Source of the DNA: CAYYRI01 sp964474185
GTDB taxonomy: Bacteria; Patescibacteriota; Minisyncoccia; Minisyncoccales; RBG-13-42-11
DNA: 7,953 nucleotides
Assembly: GCA_964474185.1 (NCBI GenBank)
Contig: CAYYRI010000021.1
Coordinates: forward strand, 1-7,953
Reading direction: 5' to 3'
This document shows positions 6,619 to 7,953 of the stretch, piece after piece. Each line of letters begins with the position of its first letter. Within the stretch, counting starts at the first letter, position 1. Both the position numbers and the translations under genes were made by a program. Below the pieces are notes generated by a model. The model was not told the DNA's origin. It did no database searches and saw only the letters and a list, made by a program, of their open reading frames with translations.

Positions 6619-6646
6619 CCTGCCTTTGGCAGGACGGGCCCGTCCT
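6619..6646 (+). repeat. GC-rich double palindrome inside tmRNA
   Basis: CCTGCC-TTT-GGCAGG (6619-6633) overlaps the perfect 16-nt palindrome AGGACGGGCCCGTCCT (6631-6646). The stretch lies between PK2 and PK3 of the tmRNA and is much richer in G+C than its surroundings. It looks like an inserted palindromic element or a replaced helix. The two hairpins share AGG, so they exclude each other in part. Confidence 0.7.
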
Positions 6647-6857
6647 GATAAAATTAGGATAAGGGGGTGTCATATTATCGAGATAGATGGCTTTTTTCAA
6701 CCCTAAAAAGTTATTGAAACGCAAAGGGTTAAAAATAGGAAGATTTTACCCAATTTAAACTTTCTATTATTCTACAAATTGGGGTATGCTTGTAGATCTA
6801 TCTTTGTATTAATTTTTGGACGCGAGTTCACCCTCGCCACCTCCACAAAAAAACAAA

Positions 6858-7367
6858 TTGTTTAAAAAACCGATAATCAACAGACAAATAAGGGCGCAAG
6901 AAGTCAGATTAATCGACGAAACCGGAAAACAACTGGGAGTTGTGCCGTTTGAAGAAGCTGCCCGGCTTGCCATAGAGCGAAAATTAGATTTGATCCAGGT
7001 TACGGAAAAAGTTGAACCGCCGGTTTGCAAGTTGGGAGATTACGGAAAATATCTTTACCAGGAAGAGAAGAAAAACAAATCGACAAAAAAACAAAAGGGG
7101 GGAGAGCTTAAAAGAATAAGATTAACTTTCAATATATCTCTGCACGATCTGAAAACCAAAGCACATCAAACGGAAAAATTTTTAAACAAAGGAGATAAAG
7201 TAAGGGTAGAAATGTATTTAAGGGGACGGGAAAAAGCATTCCAGGATTTCGCCAAAGAAAAAGTAAACAAATTCCTCGAAATTTTGCAAAACGCCACTCC
7301 GATTAAAATTGAAAGAGACTTAAAAAAAGAATTCGGGGGCTTGATGATAATCATTTCAAAAGGTTAG
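6858..7367 (+). CDS. infC: Translation initiation factor IF-3
   Basis: IF3 binds the 30S subunit, checks start codon and initiator tRNA, and prevents early 50S joining. From TTG at 6858 the protein has 169 residues, the usual IF3 length. The N-domain has PIINRQIRAQEVRLIDETGKQLGVV (5-29), LDLIQVTEKVEPPVCKLGDYGKYLY (43-67), then a Lys-rich linker (about 70-82). The C-domain has LKRIRLTFNISLHDLKTKAHQTEKFL (84-109), GDKVRVEMYLRGRE (112-125) and ends GGLMIIISKG. The frame stays open upstream to another TTG at 6816, but those 14 codons are the tmRNA T-arm and acceptor strand, so they are not counted as protein. There is no Shine-Dalgarno. A non-AUG start fits the family: E. coli infC uses AUU, and IF3 represses its own translation through it; such control here is inference. 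It heads infC-rpmI-rplT. Confidence 0.95.
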   Translation: MFKKPIINRQIRAQEVRLIDETGKQLGVVPFEEAARLAIERKLDLIQVTEKVEPPVCKLGDYGKYLYQEEKKNKSTKKQKGGELKRIRLTFNISLHDLKTKAHQTEKFLNKGDKVRVEMYLRGREKAFQDFAKEKVNKFLEILQNATPIKIERDLKKEFGGLMIIISKG

Positions 7368-7369
7368 TC

Positions 7370-7390
7370 AAAGAGGATAAATCCTCTTTT
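7370..7390 (+). promoter_or_regulatory. Hairpin between infC and rpmI (attenuator-like)
   Basis: Three bases after the infC stop, AAAGAGGAT/ATCCTCTTT forms 9 perfect pairs (7370-7389), realistically 8 pairs around a TAAA loop, followed by a fourth T and then CC. The U-run is too short for a strong terminator. In the 51-nt gap, ACCC/GGGT (7393-7413) can form a weaker second helix. In E. coli and Bacillus, L20 controls this operon through leader RNA structures, so a role in L20 feedback, attenuation or processing is possible but unproven. Confidence 0.4.
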
Positions 7391-7418
7391 CCACCCTTCG
7401 CTACGGCTTGGGTATTAT

Positions 7419-7613
7419 ATGACAAAATTAAAAAGCAGAAAATCAGTTACCAAACGTTTTAGAATAACTAAAACTGGCAAAATTTTAAGAAGACCCAGCG
7501 GACTTGATCATTATCGTGCAAAAAAATCCGGAAAAAAAGTCCGGGAAAGTCGAAAATGGGTTAAGGTTTCCAAAAGCGAGACTAAGGCAATTAAAAGAAT
7601 ACTAAAAATCTGA
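7419..7613 (+). CDS. rpmI: 50S ribosomal protein L35
   Basis: Small basic protein of the large ribosomal subunit. The 64 residues match the family's usual 64-66: N-terminal KLKSRKSVTKRFRITKTGKILRR (3-25), the central H-YRAKKSGKKVRESRKW part, and the C-terminal VSKSETKAIKRILKI that resembles the common VSKADAKRIKRLLPY end. It follows infC by 51 nt and its TGA stop overlaps the rplT ATG by one base (TGATG), which suggests translational coupling. The start ATG has no clear Shine-Dalgarno (a GGG lies about 6 nt upstream). Confidence 0.96.
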   Translation: MTKLKSRKSVTKRFRITKTGKILRRPSGLDHYRAKKSGKKVRESRKWVKVSKSETKAIKRILKI

Positions 7614-7953
7614 TGGTAAGAGTAAAGGGCGGTGTATTTTCGCAAAAAAGAAGGAGGCATTTATTGAAACATGCCAAAGGTTTTCGCTGGGGAAGAAAAT
7701 CAAAATATCGAGCGGCAAAAACGGCCTTAATGCATGCTTGGGAATATGCCTATCGGGACAGAAGAACGAAAAAAAGGGAATTCCGCAAACTATGGCAAAT
7801 TCAAATTAATGCTGCCTGCAAACAGCAGGGAATTTCTTACAGTAGCTTTATCGCTAGATTAAAGAAAAACAAAATCGAACTCGACCGGAAGATTTTATCC
7901 GATCTCGCCCGAAATCATCCTCAAATATTAGAGAAAATAATTGAGAAAACGAA
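7613..7953 (+). CDS. rplT: 50S ribosomal protein L20 (3' end cut by window edge)
   Basis: L20 binds 23S rRNA early and is needed for large-subunit assembly. In several bacteria it also represses its own operon by binding leader mRNA. The 113 visible residues begin MVRVKGGVFSQKRRRHLLKHAKGFRWGRK, the long basic N-terminal extension. They continue with YAYRDRRTKKREFRKLWQIQINAACKQQGISYSSFIARLKKNKIELDRKILSDLARNHPQ, the RNA-binding helical core. Family length is about 115-120, so only a few residues are missing. The start overlaps the rpmI stop by one base and has no Shine-Dalgarno of its own, so it likely depends on ribosomes coming from rpmI. Confidence 0.97.
   Translation, partial: MVRVKGGVFSQKRRRHLLKHAKGFRWGRKSKYRAAKTALMHAWEYAYRDRRTKKREFRKLWQIQINAACKQQGISYSSFIARLKKNKIELDRKILSDLARNHPQILEKIIEKT

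Larger units (their letters stand above)
6450..6845 (+). ncRNA. ssrA: tmRNA (transfer-messenger RNA)
   Basis: One-piece tmRNA of 396 nt that rescues stalled ribosomes and tags the nascent chain. The acceptor stem GGGGGTG (6450-6456) pairs with CACCTCC (6838-6844), including the G3-U70 pair that marks alanine identity, with discriminator A6845; CCA is not encoded. Helix 2 is AAATTAA/TTAATTT (6470-6476 with 6809-6815) and AAGATAG/CTATCTT (6480-6486 with 6798-6804). PK2 is CCATC/GATGG (6577-6581, 6598-6602) interleaved with TTTTTAC/GTAAAAA (6583-6589, 6603-6609). PK3 is CTTTTT/AAAAAG (6691-6696, 6705-6710) with AACCCT/AGGGTT (6699-6704, 6725-6730). PK4 is CCCAATTT/AAATTGGG (6749-6756, 6776-6783) with TCTAC/GTAGA (6771-6775, 6792-6796). 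A PK1 is possible around 6492-6522. The T-arm (6822-6837) has a 6-nt loop. An extra palindrome at 6619-6646 helps explain the length, somewhat above the usual 350-360 nt. Confidence 0.95.

Noticed and set aside
6816..6857. N-terminal extension of the infC frame from TTG at 6816
   Set aside because: These codons are the tmRNA T-arm and acceptor strand; IF3 homology begins after 6858.
6809..7030. Minus-strand 73-residue open frame
   Set aside because: Antisense to infC and the tmRNA 3' end; shadow frame.
1..7953. CRISPR array, insertion sequence or tRNA genes
   Set aside because: No regularly spaced repeats, no transposase motifs and no tRNA cloverleaf other than the tmRNA ends were found by eye.

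Overview
The window looks like a chromosomal piece from a Candidate Phyla Radiation (Patescibacteria) bacterium, most likely Parcubacteria-like. This is inferred from the mix of features, not from a marker-tree placement. The pointers are an AT-rich sequence, a type-2 IleRS with the rearranged GIHH signature, an ArgRS with a degenerate signature, and dense palindromic and 'PNSKFQ'-type insertions inside genes and RNA. No clear Shine-Dalgarno sequence precedes any chosen start. TGA ends ileS and rpmI, so the standard bacterial code is used and not a UGA-recoded one.

Left part, minus strand (read from 5802 down to 1): argS, then ileS 18 nt later, then a partial NUMOD/HNH endonuclease gene 22 nt after ileS that runs off the window edge. 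The spacing suggests one transcription unit of two aminoacyl-tRNA synthetases with a mobile-type nuclease gene at its end. The most striking item is a complete histidine-phosphatase (phosphoglycerate-mutase-like) domain of about 190 residues inside IleRS. It sits between the two CxxC halves of a zinc knuckle, and its catalytic residues look intact.

Right part, plus strand (5915 to the end), divergent from argS: smpB, a structured spacer, ssrA (tmRNA, 396 nt), infC, rpmI and rplT (cut at the window edge). The tmRNA is supported by a G3-U70 acceptor stem, helix 2, three clear pseudoknots and a tag frame encoding ANLFKKPALALA. Its 3' end lies 12 nt before the TTG start of infC, and the upstream extension of the infC frame is the tmRNA T-arm.

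The genes form a translation neighbourhood: tRNA charging (ArgRS, IleRS), ribosome rescue (SmpB with tmRNA), initiation (IF3) and the 50S proteins L35 and L20. infC-rpmI-rplT is the classical bacterial operon, in which L20 often represses its own synthesis. A hairpin between infC and rpmI could be part of such control, but this is inference.
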